A stretch of 64,000 nucleotides of DNA, from contig CAJVXS010000002.1 of NCBI GenBank assembly GCA_913009235.1, positions 124,001-188,000 of the forward strand. Direction: 5' to 3'. Made by a program: the position numbers and the translations under genes. The notes beneath the pieces are model-generated. The model was given only the letters and a program-made list of their open reading frames with translations. It was not told where the DNA came from and did not search any database. Shown in pieces: positions 45,574 to 55,562 of the stretch (the first letter of the stretch is position 1; each line of letters opens with the position of its first letter). The stretch comes from an uncultured Methylophilaceae bacterium (GTDB lineage Bacteria > Pseudomonadota > Gammaproteobacteria > Burkholderiales > Methylophilaceae).

Positions 45574-46506
45574 TTAAATGTGAGTCAGCCAATTTGCATG
45601 TTTCTCAGAGCGGCCATGAACGATATCAAAATACATGGTTTGTAATCTCTCCGTAATAGGGCCACGTGTACCAGTACCAATCGGGCGGTTATCTAGCTCG
45701 CGAATTGGCGTCACTTCAGCAGCAGTGCCAGTGAAGAATGCTTCATCAGCGGTATATACTTCATCACGCGTAATGCGCTTTTCAACCACTGTTAGGCCAA
45801 TTTCGGCAGCCAGTTGCACGATGGTGTCACGCGTGATGCCTTCTAGTGCGCTGGTGAGGTCTGGTGTGTACAGCTTGCCTTTGCGGATTATAAAAATGTT
45901 CTCTCCAGAGCCTTCAGCGACAAAGCCATCAACATCTAATAATAAGGCTTCTTGGTAGCCATCTTGTGTCGCTTCTTGATGCGCTAAGATGCTATTCATA
46001 TAGTTACCATTGGCTTTGGCTTTACACATCGTAATGTTTACATGGTGACGTGAGAAAGACGATGTTTTCACGCGAATGCCGTTAGTCAGCGCATCATCAC
46101 CCATATAAGCACCCCAGCTCCAAGCTGCAACGATAACGTGTGTTGATAATGTGGTAGCAGAAATCCCCATCGCTTCAGAACCGTAAAAAGCCATTGGGCG
46201 TATATAAGCAGATTCCAACTTATTTTCACGGACAGCGGCTTTTTGCGCTTCGATTAATGCGGCTTTATCAAAAGGCATCTTCATACCTAAGATTTTCGCA
46301 CTATTGAATAGGCGGTCTGTGTGATCTTTTAAACGAAAAATAGCAGGGCCTTTGACCGTTTTATAAGCGCGGACGCCTTCAAATACACCCATGCCATAAT
46401 GTAGTGTGTGTGTGAGCACGTGCGTAGTCGCATCGCGCCAGTCAACTAATTCACCGTCGTACCAGATAAGACCATCGCGGTCAGACATAGAGGTTGGTAT
46501 TGCCAT
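45574..46506 (-). CDS. ilvE: Branched-chain amino acid aminotransferase
   Basis: PLP enzyme for the last step of leucine, isoleucine and valine synthesis. The 310 residues of the class IV fold show THTLHYGMGVFEGVRAY, IRPMAFYGSEAMG, and the PLP Lys in CKAKANGNYMNSILA. YQEALLLDVDGFVAEGSGEN and EVYTADEAFFTGTAAEVTPI complete the pattern. It works with LeuA, encoded at 14.5 kb. Confidence 0.95.
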   Translation of the reverse strand: MAIPTSMSDRDGLIWYDGELVDWRDATTHVLTHTLHYGMGVFEGVRAYKTVKGPAIFRLKDHTDRLFNSAKILGMKMPFDKAALIEAQKAAVRENKLESAYIRPMAFYGSEAMGISATTLSTHVIVAAWSWGAYMGDDALTNGIRVKTSSFSRHHVNITMCKAKANGNYMNSILAHQEATQDGYQEALLLDVDGFVAEGSGENIFIIRKGKLYTPDLTSALEGITRDTIVQLAAEIGLTVVEKRITRDEVYTADEAFFTGTAAEVTPIRELDNRPIGTGTRGPITERLQTMYFDIVHGRSEKHANWLTHI

Positions 46507-46607
46507 TTTTCTGCCTTACAATTCGTTAAAGGTCTATTGTAAACTAAAGGTCGCATTTCTTTCAGCATGTTAAAATCAAAAACTTAATATTTATTGGAAT
46601 TTTTGCT

Positions 46608-47207
46608 ATGTTCGCCCTTATTGTTAGACTAAGTTGTTATCTGTTGCTGGCGTTCACATTATGTTTGTTAGTCGCGTGTGATGGGAATCAGGCTGCTAAG
46701 GGGTTTGTTGGGACTGATATTGCAGGGGCGGACTTTCCGAAACCATTGGCATTAACTGATCATACGGGTATGCCGCGTACCATGAGTGATTTTAAAGGAA
46801 AACTAGTCGTCATGTTCTTTGGTTTTACTCATTGCCCTGATGTCTGCCCAACTAGTATGTTGGATTTGAAGAATTCGATGAAGCTATTAGGCGATAAAGC
46901 CAATGAGGTACAAGTATTGTTTGTGACAGTTGATCCAGAACGTGACACACAAGAAGTATTAGCCAAGTTTGTTCCGTCTTTTGATGAGCGTTTTATTGGC
47001 TTGCGAGGCAATGCTGAAGAAACAGCTGCAACCTTAAAAAACTTTAAAGTCTACTATGCAAAAGTGCCGGGCACGAGAGGTAACGATTACTCTATTGATC
47101 ATAGTGCTGGCATGTATGTGTTTGATAAGCTGGGCAAGGTTAGAGTTTATTTGGGCTATGGACAAAAACCTAAAGATATTGCGAGTGACATTCAGAAGCT
47201 TCTATAA
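46608..47207 (+). CDS. SCO1/SenC family copper chaperone or thiol-redox lipoprotein
   Basis: A 199-residue protein with a hydrophobic signal ending VACDGN, a possible lipobox (Cys about residue 24). The thioredoxin-like SCO domain has the copper/redox motif FGFTHCPDVCPTSM, LFVTVDPERDTQEVL, and the conserved His in YSIDHSAGMYVFD. SCO proteins deliver copper to the CuA site of cytochrome oxidase or protect against oxidation. No oxidase gene is nearby. It is divergent from ilvE. Confidence 0.92.
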   Translation: MFALIVRLSCYLLLAFTLCLLVACDGNQAAKGFVGTDIAGADFPKPLALTDHTGMPRTMSDFKGKLVVMFFGFTHCPDVCPTSMLDLKNSMKLLGDKANEVQVLFVTVDPERDTQEVLAKFVPSFDERFIGLRGNAEETAATLKNFKVYYAKVPGTRGNDYSIDHSAGMYVFDKLGKVRVYLGYGQKPKDIASDIQKLL

Positions 47208-47231
47208 CGCCAGTGTGCGAGGGTGCGAGAA

Positions 47232-47942
47232 TTACATCCGATGCAATTGATGTGATAGTTGTTTAAGTTCTTTTTCAGCCGTTTTATAGCTAGGGTAAAT
47301 GCTGCCAACGACTGCCCAGAATTTGGCAGAGTGATTCATTTCTTTTAAGTGCGCCAGCTCATGGCAGACAACGTAGTTGATAATGCTCGGTTGTGCTTGT
47401 AGTAAGCGCCAGTTGAGGCGAATATCACCACGGATAGTGCAGCTGCCCCAACGGGATTGTGCGCTAGATAACTTCAGTGGCGGTGTAGATACCCCTAACT
47501 TTGCGGCGAATAGTTCAATGCGCCGACTAAAGTCAGTGAGTGCTTGTTTTTTATACCACTGAATCACTTTTCGCTTCACCACTTCTTCGTCATCGGATTC
47601 TGGTGAGGTGATTGTTAAACTACTATGGTTAAATTGTGGCTGTTTGTTTTTTATGCCATTCAAAACATACAGCGTGATGTCCGTGCCGAGTAATGGTATT
47701 GTTTCGCCATCTCGACAAACAATAGGCGGCACATGGTTTTGTTTACGTGTTTCTAATTTGTTAAGTATCCAGTTTGATTTTTCTTGGATTAACTTTTTTA
47801 GCTGAATTTCCAGAATGTATTTTGGCGCATGGACGACTAAGCCACCTAAAACAATTTTTAAACCAACGGTACGGCGCGGCCTGCGTTCTAATTGGTACTC
47901 AATCGTTTCGCCATTGAGAAGCATGATGGATTTCTTTTTCAT
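47232..47942 (-). CDS. YgjP-like (M48-related, DUF45) metallopeptidase
   Basis: A 236-residue protein of the YgjP/DUF45 family. The zinc site is VVCHELAHLKEMNHSAKFW (HExxH plus a later His-x-x-x-Phe-Trp), preceded by the family signature SRWGSCTIRGDIRLNWRL. The N-terminal half has basic beta-rich sequence. There is no signal peptide, so it is probably cytoplasmic; the substrate is unknown. It lies 8 bp after plsC on the same strand. Confidence 0.88.
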   Translation of the reverse strand: MKKKSIMLLNGETIEYQLERRPRRTVGLKIVLGGLVVHAPKYILEIQLKKLIQEKSNWILNKLETRKQNHVPPIVCRDGETIPLLGTDITLYVLNGIKNKQPQFNHSSLTITSPESDDEEVVKRKVIQWYKKQALTDFSRRIELFAAKLGVSTPPLKLSSAQSRWGSCTIRGDIRLNWRLLQAQPSIINYVVCHELAHLKEMNHSAKFWAVVGSIYPSYKTAEKELKQLSHQLHRM

Positions 47943-47949
47943 CAGTTTG

Positions 47950-48654
47950 TTAATTAAGCGTCAACATTGTAGTTTCTATCCATGCCTCTACCTGTTTATT
48001 AACTTGGTCTGGTGTTAAACCGGAGGGCTCTATTGGTGGGCCAATCACGACTTGAATGGTACCAGGGTGTTTGATGAATGCATTTTTACACCAATATTTG
48101 CCAGCATTATGAGCAACAGGGACGATGGTCGTCTCGGTCTTAGTAGCTAACCAAGCTCCGCCGATGTGGTATTTGCCTTTTACACCTGGTGTGGTGCGGG
48201 TGCCTTCAGGAAAAATCACCACCCATAGGCCACGTGCCAATCGATCTTTGCCGTTCTCAACGAGTTTTTTAAGCGCTTTACGACCTGCGCTACGGTCAAT
48301 CGGGATGGCGGCTAAGGCAACAAAAGCCCAACCTAAAAATGGAATGAGCAGTAATGAACGTTTCATTACCCATACTTGTGGTGGAAAGATGGTTTGTAGC
48401 CCCATGGTTTCCCAAGCTGATTGATGCTTGGATAAAATGATAGAAGGGTGGTCTGGCATATTTTCTTGCCCGTGCACCTCATAATTCAAGTTACAAGTAA
48501 AGCGTAGCCAGAACATGGCAAAGTGGGCCCAACCGCTAGCAATGCGAGAGCGTGTCACATTCGGGAGTGGAAGCAACAGAATAACCAAGATTGAGAATAT
48601 TGGCGTGACTATGAGTAAGCCCAGTAAGAATAGAACAGATCGAATCCACAACAT
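47950..48654 (-). CDS. plsC: 1-acyl-sn-glycerol-3-phosphate acyltransferase
   Basis: Adds the second acyl chain to make phosphatidic acid. The 234-residue membrane protein has two N-terminal hydrophobic segments, the acyltransferase motif I as KHQSAWET (His with an acidic residue four positions on), motif III VVIFPEGTRTTPG, and motif IV IVPVAHNAG. The start is the ATG at 48654. It follows gmhB with 4 bp between them; glyQ-glyS-gmhB-plsC is a standard betaproteobacterial order. Confidence 0.93.
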   Translation of the reverse strand: MLWIRSVLFLLGLLIVTPIFSILVILLLPLPNVTRSRIASGWAHFAMFWLRFTCNLNYEVHGQENMPDHPSIILSKHQSAWETMGLQTIFPPQVWVMKRSLLLIPFLGWAFVALAAIPIDRSAGRKALKKLVENGKDRLARGLWVVIFPEGTRTTPGVKGKYHIGGAWLATKTETTIVPVAHNAGKYWCKNAFIKHPGTIQVVIGPPIEPSGLTPDQVNKQVEAWIETTMLTLN

Positions 48655-48658
48655 CAAC

Positions 48659-49195
48659 TTACTCCGAAACGATATGCTGAACAGCTTCAGCGAGGTCGTT
48701 AAATATTAAGGTATTTTCTGGTAAGTCGCCGCCAGATAAGGTCTTTTCACCATTGCCGGTAAGAACTAGCATCGGTTGGCAGCCTGCATTGGAAAATGAC
48801 TGTAGGTCGCGCAATGAATCACCAATACCAGCGACGTTTTTTAAATCGACATTAAATTGCCGCCCAATATCGGTAGCCATTTTACTTTTCGGCTTTCTAC
48901 AGCCGCAATTATCTTCACTGATATGAGGGCAATAGTAAACAGCCTCAATCTTGCCGCCGGCAGACTCAATGGTTTTGTGCATTTTGTCATGAATGGCATC
49001 TAATGTAGCAATGTCATACAACCCTCGCGCAATGCCAGATTGATTGGTGGCAACAGCGACGGTAAAGCCATGCTCGTTGAGTAAGGCAATTGCTTCTGAG
49101 CTACCATCAATCGGCATCCACTCATCAGGGCTTTTGATGAAGTTGTTGTGGTCATCATTAATTACACCATCCCTGTCTAGAATCACCAGCTTCAT
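48659..49195 (-). CDS. gmhB: D-glycero-beta-D-manno-heptose-1,7-bisphosphate 7-phosphatase
   Basis: HAD phosphatase of the ADP-heptose pathway for LPS inner core. The 178 residues show motif I LVILDRDGVINDDHN, motif II VAVATNQSGIARGLY, and a zinc-binding Cys/His loop YYCPHISEDNCGCRKPK. The late motif AGIGDSLRDLQSF supplies the metal-binding Asp. It implies an LPS core with heptose. It lies 6 bp after glyS. Confidence 0.94.
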   Translation of the reverse strand: MKLVILDRDGVINDDHNNFIKSPDEWMPIDGSSEAIALLNEHGFTVAVATNQSGIARGLYDIATLDAIHDKMHKTIESAGGKIEAVYYCPHISEDNCGCRKPKSKMATDIGRQFNVDLKNVAGIGDSLRDLQSFSNAGCQPMLVLTGNGEKTLSGGDLPENTLIFNDLAEAVQHIVSE

Positions 49196-49201
49196 TAAGG
49201 C

Positions 49202-51295
49202 TTAGCTCGCAAGTTTAGACAAATCAGCAACGCGATTCATGGTTTGATGTAGCATGGCTAACAGGCCTTGCCGGTTGGCTTTTAATGCTGGGTCATCGGC
49301 ATTAACCATGACACTGTCAAAGAACGCATCAATCGGCTCTCTTAATGTAGCTAAAGCTTGCAGTGAAGCAGTGTAGTCACCAGCTTCAAATAATTGATCT
49401 GCTCTCGCTCCGGTTGTATTCAGCGCTGCAACCAAGGCTTGTTCAGCTGGTTCTTGCAATAGGTTGTCATCGGCTTCTGCTTCAACTTCGCCTTCAATTT
49501 TACGTAAGATATTACCCACACGTTTATTCGCTGCAGCTAATGCAGGAGCCTCAGCTAAGGTGGTAAACGTTTTAACTGCAGTAAGGCGTTGAGGGATTTC
49601 GCTGAGTAATGCAGGGGCTAATGAAAGCACCGCATCAACCTCTTGTGCACTCGCACCTTGGTCACGTAGGTTCACGCTTAGGCGGTCAAAGCAGAATGCT
49701 TTAATCGCTGCCAACACGTCAGCATCGCTTTTAAATTGCTGCAGAGCTAATTTGATTAATACATCAAATGGCAATGGTAGTTTTGCATCAATCAACATTC
49801 GAATAATACCTAGTGCTTGGCGGCGAAGTGCAAATGGATCTTTATCACCTGTTGGTTTCTCGCCAATGCTAAATAAACCCACTAGCGTTTCTAATTTATC
49901 GGCTAGTGCAACACAAATTCCAACTTGGCTACGTGGCAATTCATCACCTGCAAAGCGTGGTTTGTAATGGTCTTCAATCGCAAAAGCGACTTCGTCATCC
50001 AGGCCTTCATGTTGCGCATAATAGCGCCCCATAATGCCTTGTAAGCCTGGGAATTCACCGACCATATCAGTGATTAAGTCCGCTTTTGATAAGTATGCTG
50101 CTTGTTCTGTTTTTGCAACTAAATTTGTATCCCCCAGCTGTTTAGCAATTTCGCCGGCCAGCTTAACAACGCGTGTATTGCGTTCGCCTTGTGAACCAAG
50201 CTTGTTGTGATAAACCACTTTATCTAAGCTGACAATGCGGCTTTCTAATGTCTTTTTACGGTCTTGGTCAAAGAAGAATTTTGCATCCGCTAAACGAGGG
50301 CGTACAACACGCTCATTACCACCGATAACCGCGCTTGGGTCAGCAGGATTAATATTCGATACGATTAAGAATTTATTCGTCAGTTTGCCATCGTTATCTA
50401 ATAGTGGGAAGTATTTTTGGTTGGCCTTCATGGTTAATACCAAACACTCTTGCGGCACGTCTAAAAATTCAACCTCATACTGACCAAGTAACACATTCGG
50501 CAACTCGACTAATGCGGCAACTTCATCTAATAAGTCTTCATCATCAATCGCGGCTAAGTCTTCTTTATCAGCAGCCTCTTTCAACTGGGCTGCAATATCA
50601 GCTTTACGCGCTTCAAAGCAGGCAATCACTGCGCCTTCCGTTTTAAGCTGCTCTGCATAGCTATCAGCATTATCTAATGTAATGACTTCTTTGAGCGATT
50701 CAAAACGATGGCCTGTTGTCGTGTTGCTAGCGCTTAAACCTAGCGCACTGATTGGTACGATTTTTTCACCATGTAAAGCGACTAGACCATGGGCGGGGCG
50801 CACAAAGTTAACTGACTCCCAGCCATCATTAACTTGGTAAGTCATGACCTTAGGAATCGGCAGCTTAGCAAGCGCCTCATCGATGGCTTTCTGTAAGCCT
50901 TCGCTTAACGTGGCGCCCGTTTTGGTAATATCTAAAAATAGACTATCTGCTTTGCCATCATTTTCTGTTCTCAAGCCTGTAACTGCAGAATCATCTAAGC
51001 CCATGCCGCTTAATCGTTTGAGCAAAGCTGGTGAGGGGTTGCCTTCTGAATCTAAGCCGACTTTGACTGGCATTAGTTTTTGCGCCACTTGTTTATCAGC
51101 TGCTTTAGATGCTACATCGGTGATGTGCGCTGCTAACCGACGTGGTGTTGCAAAGTTGGTGACAACTGTACTGTTACTGCTTAAGCCTTGTGCTTTTAGT
51201 GTTTCTGCTAATAAGCTAGAAAATGATAAGCCTAATTTTTTAAGCGCCTTTGGTGGCAGTTCTTCTACAAATAACTCTACTAATAGGTTGCTCAT
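49202..51295 (-). CDS. glyS: Glycyl-tRNA synthetase beta subunit
   Basis: Beta chain of the alpha2-beta2 glycyl-tRNA synthetase, with tRNA-binding and editing-related domains. The 697 residues start [15 protein letters not shown] and contain [29 protein letters not shown] and [19 protein letters not shown]. The HD-like [20 protein letters not shown] comes next, and a DALR anticodon-binding domain lies near the end. It overlaps glyQ by 4 bp, as expected for co-translated subunits. Confidence 0.97.
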   Translation of the reverse strand: MSNLLVELFVEELPPKALKKLGLSFSSLLAETLKAQGLSSNSTVVTNFATPRRLAAHITDVASKAADKQVAQKLMPVKVGLDSEGNPSPALLKRLSGMGLDDSAVTGLRTENDGKADSLFLDITKTGATLSEGLQKAIDEALAKLPIPKVMTYQVNDGWESVNFVRPAHGLVALHGEKIVPISALGLSASNTTTGHRFESLKEVITLDNADSYAEQLKTEGAVIACFEARKADIAAQLKEAADKEDLAAIDDEDLLDEVAALVELPNVLLGQYEVEFLDVPQECLVLTMKANQKYFPLLDNDGKLTNKFLIVSNINPADPSAVIGGNERVVRPRLADAKFFFDQDRKKTLESRIVSLDKVVYHNKLGSQGERNTRVVKLAGEIAKQLGDTNLVAKTEQAAYLSKADLITDMVGEFPGLQGIMGRYYAQHEGLDDEVAFAIEDHYKPRFAGDELPRSQVGICVALADKLETLVGLFSIGEKPTGDKDPFALRRQALGIIRMLIDAKLPLPFDVLIKLALQQFKSDADVLAAIKAFCFDRLSVNLRDQGASAQEVDAVLSLAPALLSEIPQRLTAVKTFTTLAEAPALAAANKRVGNILRKIEGEVEAEADDNLLQEPAEQALVAALNTTGARADQLFEAGDYTASLQALATLREPIDAFFDSVMVNADDPALKANRQGLLAMLHQTMNRVADLSKLAS

Positions 51296-52233
51296 GCTGC
51301 GGCCTTCTTACTTTTTTTCTCTTGCTGTTTTTTTAATTGTGCAAGCACTTCATCTGCACGGTTTTTTTGCGCCATCGGGAAGCCCAAGTCTGCACGACTC
51401 TCTAGGTAGCTCGTTGCGACACTACGTGACAGATTGCGGATGCGACCCATATAGGCAGCACGCTCAGTCACGGAAATGGCACCACGCGCATCTAGCAAGT
51501 TAAACGTATGCGCGCTTTTTAATATTTGCTCGTAGGCGGGTAATGCTAATTTGTTTTCTATCAAGTGCTTAGCCTGCTTCTCATGCGCATCAAATGCAGT
51601 CAGTAAGAAGTTCACATCACTATGCTCAAAGTTATAAGCTGATTGTTCTTTTTCATTTTGTAAGAACACCTCGCCGTATTTCACGCTTGGTGAATACTCT
51701 AAATCGTAAACGTTTTCTACGCCTTGTAAGTACATGGCCAAACGCTCTAAACCATAGGTAATCTCGCCTGTAATTGGTTTGCAATTAATGCCGCCGACTT
51801 GTTGAAAATAAGTAAATTGTGTCACTTCCATGCCATTTAACCAGACCTCCCAGCCTAAGCCCCAAGCGCCTAATGTTGGATTTTCCCAGTCATCTTCGAC
51901 AAAGCGTACGTCATTTTCTTTAAGGTCAAACCCAAGTGCTTCCAGTGAACCCAAATATAAATCCATGATGTTCGCTGGTGCAGGTTTAAGCACGACTTGG
52001 TATTGATAATAGTGCTGCAAACGGTTTGGGTTCTCACCATAGCGACCATCATTAGGACGGCGGCTTGGTTGTACATAAGCAGCCTTCCATGGCTCTGGGC
52101 CAATAGCGCGTAGGAAAGTCGCTGTGTGACTAGTGCCAGCACCGACTTCCATATCGTATGGTTGCAACAAGGTGCAGCCTTGTTTGTCCCAGTAGTCTTG
52201 GAGTTTTAAAATGATTTGTTGGAAGGTTAACAT
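51292..52233 (-). CDS. glyQ: Glycyl-tRNA synthetase alpha subunit
   Basis: Catalytic chain of the heterotetrameric glycyl-tRNA synthetase. The 313-residue class II protein shows [38 protein letters not shown] and [51 protein letters not shown] and [18 protein letters not shown] follow. It is the first gene of the glyQ-glyS-gmhB-plsC run and follows lnt by 33 bp. Confidence 0.97.
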   Translation of the reverse strand: MLTFQQIILKLQDYWDKQGCTLLQPYDMEVGAGTSHTATFLRAIGPEPWKAAYVQPSRRPNDGRYGENPNRLQHYYQYQVVLKPAPANIMDLYLGSLEALGFDLKENDVRFVEDDWENPTLGAWGLGWEVWLNGMEVTQFTYFQQVGGINCKPITGEITYGLERLAMYLQGVENVYDLEYSPSVKYGEVFLQNEKEQSAYNFEHSDVNFLLTAFDAHEKQAKHLIENKLALPAYEQILKSAHTFNLLDARGAISVTERAAYMGRIRNLSRSVATSYLESRADLGFPMAQKNRADEVLAQLKKQQEKKSKKAAA

Positions 52234-52266
52234 TGAGTGTGCTTCATAATTTGCAAAGGGTTGATT

Positions 52267-53754
52267 TTACTGTTTTTTGCGACTTATCACAAAGGCAATT
52301 ACACTAAAACTGAAGGTGATAAATGGCCAATTGCCCCAGAGTACGTAAGGCGTAGTTCCTTCATAGCCTTGTGTAATCACGTTTAAGGTGGTTTTAGTGT
52401 CATGTGGAGCATGTGCCAGCACGTAGCCATGTTGGTCGATCAACGCAGTTGCGCCTGTATTAGTTGAGCGCAATACCATGCGACCAGTTTCTAGTGCACG
52501 TGCTTGTGAAAACTGCATGTGTTGATCGGCAGCGTAAGATTGACCATACCATGCGTCATTACTAATGTTTACTAATATCGTGGCTTCTGGCAGCTGTCGA
52601 ATAATCTCTTCACCAAAGACATCTTCATAGCAAATATTGACGGCGACTTTTTGATGATTGAGTAGCATGGGTTGTTGGTGTGTGCCGCCACGTGACAAGT
52701 CGCTAAGTGGGATATCCAACCAATCACGATAAACCCATCCAAGCATTTGTTTTAATGGGATGAATTCACCAAAAGGCACAAGATGGTTCTTGCTATAGGA
52801 CTGCGTTGGCGCTGTACCAAGGCTGAAGGCGCTATTAAAGTACTCCTGCGTGCCTCTATCGTAATCCACCATGCCAACAATGATGTTGCTATTGTTTTGT
52901 TTAGCATGTGTGCTCAGTGCATTGCGGGTGTTGGGGTCTAGCTGGGTCGCAATGACGGGTAATGCTGTTTCTGGCAATACGATTAAATCAGCCTGGCTGT
53001 TTTGTGTCATGGCAACATATTGCGCTATGGTGCTTTCTGTTGCATCAGGTGACCATTTGATATCTTGGCCAATATTGCCTTGAATAAGACTGGCGCTGAA
53101 TGGTTCGCCAACAGGAGATGACCATGGTACAATCTTTAAAATTCCGCCGACAGCAACAAGTAGTGTGATGGTAGTAATCACATTGCTGCGCCTGCTTAAA
53201 CCAACCACTTTATCTTTATTAGCAAGCCAAATGGCGATATAGGCTGCGATGGTGACGGTTATGATGGATACGCCGTAAACGCCAACGATAGGCATGTAGC
53301 CTGCTAATGGGCTATAGGGTGTTTGACTGTAGCCAATCGTTAGCCAAGGAAATCCTGTAAAGATCCAGCTACGAACCCAGTCGGATAAGCCCCACAACAC
53401 AGGCGTGCTAATGGTTAAGAATGTTAGTCTTTTGCTGAAATAACCAACTAAGGCGGGGAACAGCGCCATAAATGCACATAAGAAAAACGTACAAAAGCCA
53501 GCAAACCACCAAGGCATGCTGCCAAAATCGTGTAGGCTGATGTAGACCCAGGAAATCCCAATGCTATATAAGCCTAAGCCGAATTGAAAACCTAGTTTCA
53601 AACAAGCTTTTGCTGATGGTGCTTTCGCCCATAAGTAGATGATGCCTATGAGGGAGATAATGGTAGCTGGAAAAATGTAGAATGGTGCAAAGCCAAGCAC
53701 GGCAAACGCACCAAGTGAAAAAGCAATTAAAGGTTGGAAAAGTTTTTTAGGCAT
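52267..53754 (-). CDS. lnt: Apolipoprotein N-acyltransferase
   Basis: Adds the third acyl chain to outer-membrane lipoproteins. The 495-residue protein has about six N-terminal membrane segments (with WVYISLHDFGSMPW and FPWLTIGYSQ), then a periplasmic nitrilase-like domain. The catalytic triad is Glu in IVLPETALPV, a Lys in the following region (YSKNHLVPFGEFIPL) and Cys in VNICYEDVFGE. A last hydrophobic segment closes the protein. It starts the minus-strand run that continues into glyQ. Confidence 0.95.
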   Translation of the reverse strand: MPKKLFQPLIAFSLGAFAVLGFAPFYIFPATIISLIGIIYLWAKAPSAKACLKLGFQFGLGLYSIGISWVYISLHDFGSMPWWFAGFCTFFLCAFMALFPALVGYFSKRLTFLTISTPVLWGLSDWVRSWIFTGFPWLTIGYSQTPYSPLAGYMPIVGVYGVSIITVTIAAYIAIWLANKDKVVGLSRRSNVITTITLLVAVGGILKIVPWSSPVGEPFSASLIQGNIGQDIKWSPDATESTIAQYVAMTQNSQADLIVLPETALPVIATQLDPNTRNALSTHAKQNNSNIIVGMVDYDRGTQEYFNSAFSLGTAPTQSYSKNHLVPFGEFIPLKQMLGWVYRDWLDIPLSDLSRGGTHQQPMLLNHQKVAVNICYEDVFGEEIIRQLPEATILVNISNDAWYGQSYAADQHMQFSQARALETGRMVLRSTNTGATALIDQHGYVLAHAPHDTKTTLNVITQGYEGTTPYVLWGNWPFITFSFSVIAFVISRKKQ

Positions 53755-53887
53755 CGGTTGCTTTAGTTATAAGTTGTTGGAGCTTAGATTGAGCAGTATA
53801 AGTGAAAAGGAGTAAGTTAGAGTAGTTTAGATTAGGTGATATTAGAGAAGCATCATCCGCCCCAACTTAATTTTTTGCTTCAGCCTC

Positions 53888-54616
53888 TTAGCTTGAATAG
53901 CTTCCTAAAACGGCTTGTTGCTGCATTAAGTTCTGTAGCACGCCATACCCAAAGTCAATAATTGCTTGTGGCTCAGGATGTTGAATCTGCTCTGCAAGTT
54001 CGGTAAGCGCTTGTTTTCCAGTCATGCCCTCTTTAAGCATCTTTAATAGCACATAAGCCATCGGGTTTAATTCAATAAAGTTAACTTCAAACTCAGCATT
54101 TCTAAACACAAATAAATGTGTAGTTTTCTGTTGCTCAGGTCTGAATTGAGCAGAGATTTTCTGTACAGGGTAATCATATTGCAACAACATATGTGCAGGT
54201 GCTAAGACAGGCACTTCATTCAGCAAGTCAGTCTCTTTGCTTAATGTTGGCGTTTCAGTTGGCATTCCGCCAACGGCAAGTTCTACCCATTCATAGTGGG
54301 CGAGTTGTTTAATGTAATCTGAGGTTTCAGTATCAGCTTCTAAGAACGTAACGAGCTCTTTTGGAACCTCTCTAAAGATTGGTGAGCTGGCATGGTGGGT
54401 GGCGATGAAGCGCCTAATTATGGCATCCCAATAATTTGTGCCAACGGTTTCTTGGCATACGGGAAAGCATACGGAGGCAGCTTCAAATATATTGTTATAA
54501 ACGCCTTCTCGATAGACTGCCATACGCTCTTCATCGACATTGTTTGGCTTGGGGTTATTCTCTGGGTCGCGTATATGGGCGGTGAAAGCGTGTTGGTATT
54601 GTTGGAAATCTAACAT
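53888..54616 (-). CDS. DUF2063 partner protein of a bufferin/Hvf-type RiPP operon
   Basis: A 242-residue protein of the DUF2063 family, known as BufC/HvfC, which binds the precursor peptide and the DUF692 enzyme. The N-terminal domain has AFTAHIRDPENNPKP, RMAVYREGVYNNIFEA and SVCFPVCQETVG, then HHASSPIFREVPKELVTFL. The C-terminal domain (from about residue 145) has LLQYDYPVQKIS and a LNPMAYVLLKML segment. It lies 12 bp after the DUF692 gene and ends the operon. The family role is known from relatives; here it is inferred from context. Confidence 0.9.
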   Translation of the reverse strand: MLDFQQYQHAFTAHIRDPENNPKPNNVDEERMAVYREGVYNNIFEAASVCFPVCQETVGTNYWDAIIRRFIATHHASSPIFREVPKELVTFLEADTETSDYIKQLAHYEWVELAVGGMPTETPTLSKETDLLNEVPVLAPAHMLLQYDYPVQKISAQFRPEQQKTTHLFVFRNAEFEVNFIELNPMAYVLLKMLKEGMTGKQALTELAEQIQHPEPQAIIDFGYGVLQNLMQQQAVLGSYSS

Positions 54617-54628
54617 GGTGTTTTTAGA

Positions 54629-55528
54629 TTAAGCGGCCACAGAGTTGGTGCGCTGTTTAACATCAGCAGCACCCGCTTGTAGAGATGCGATTGTATCGAC
54701 TTCTTTCATTAGGATATCCAATGGTGGAATATTGATATCTCGTTCTAGTAGTGTGGGAAAGGCGCCGAACAAAGCATAGGCTTCTGCCAGCAATGACCAT
54801 ACCGGGTCGCTGACATCAGCGCCATGGGTATCGATTAGTAAATCAGACTTTTGTAGATAATGCCCAGCTACATGGCTGTAAACAATCCGTTCGACGGGTA
54901 CTCCTTTTAAAAATACACTGGCATCAAAGCCAAAGTTAACACTATTGACGTAGATGTTATTAATATCTAAATGTAACCAGCAATCAGCCTCGGCGAGTAT
55001 GGCGTTTAAAAACGTAAGCTCATCCATGGTGGCGATGGGAGGTTTTATGTAAAACGATGCATTTTCAACGGCGATACGTTGCCCTAAAATATCTTGTGTT
55101 TGTTTAATGCGGTCAGCGACGTAGTGTACGGCTTCTTCAGTAAACGGTATTGGCAGTAAGTCGTATAGATAGCCGGGTTTATTCTGATAGAAGTCGCTAC
55201 AGTAGCTTAGGTGCTCGGTATAGAGTGGTATTTTATTGACAGATAAAAATTGTTTTACCTGTTTCAAGAATTTAGTATTCAGTGGGTCTGGCCCGCCGAG
55301 TGATAAGCAGAGGCCGTGGCATGCAATTGGATAGCGCTCGACGAACCAAGCTAGCTGCTTAGCGTATTTTCCGCCCGCTCCTATCCAATTTTCTGGTGCG
55401 ATTTCAATAAAGTCAATATTGCTGATGAGATCATCAGGGGTCTTTTGTTGAAAATGGTGTTGAATTTGCGGAATCAGCTCTCGCTTCAATCCCAAACCAA
55501 CGCCATTAATATCAGTTAATCTTGACAC
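54629..55528 (-). CDS. DUF692 (MNIO) multinuclear non-haem iron oxidase, peptide-modifying
   Basis: A 299-residue TIM-barrel enzyme of the MbnB/BufB/HvfB family, which uses two or three iron ions to turn peptide Cys into heterocycles. Likely metal ligands are seen in CHGLCLSLGG, YTEHLSY, VENASFY, LHLDINNIYVNS, YSHVAGHY, DTHGADV and LLERDINIPP. The start is GTG at 55528 with no clear ribosome site, so translation may be weak or coupled. It follows the precursor gene by 34 bp and precedes DUF2063. Catalytic class is family knowledge; the product here is inferred. Confidence 0.92.
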   Translation of the reverse strand: MSRLTDINGVGLGLKRELIPQIQHHFQQKTPDDLISNIDFIEIAPENWIGAGGKYAKQLAWFVERYPIACHGLCLSLGGPDPLNTKFLKQVKQFLSVNKIPLYTEHLSYCSDFYQNKPGYLYDLLPIPFTEEAVHYVADRIKQTQDILGQRIAVENASFYIKPPIATMDELTFLNAILAEADCWLHLDINNIYVNSVNFGFDASVFLKGVPVERIVYSHVAGHYLQKSDLLIDTHGADVSDPVWSLLAEAYALFGAFPTLLERDINIPPLDILMKEVDTIASLQAGAADVKQRTNSVAA

Positions 55529-55562
55529 TATTTAATAATGCTAAGTGCTAAATAAACGTGGC

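Noticed and set aside
50844-51503. A 219-codon plus-strand open frame opposite glyS/glyQ
   Set aside because: It is antisense to two certain genes, with no ribosome site and composition that mirrors them.
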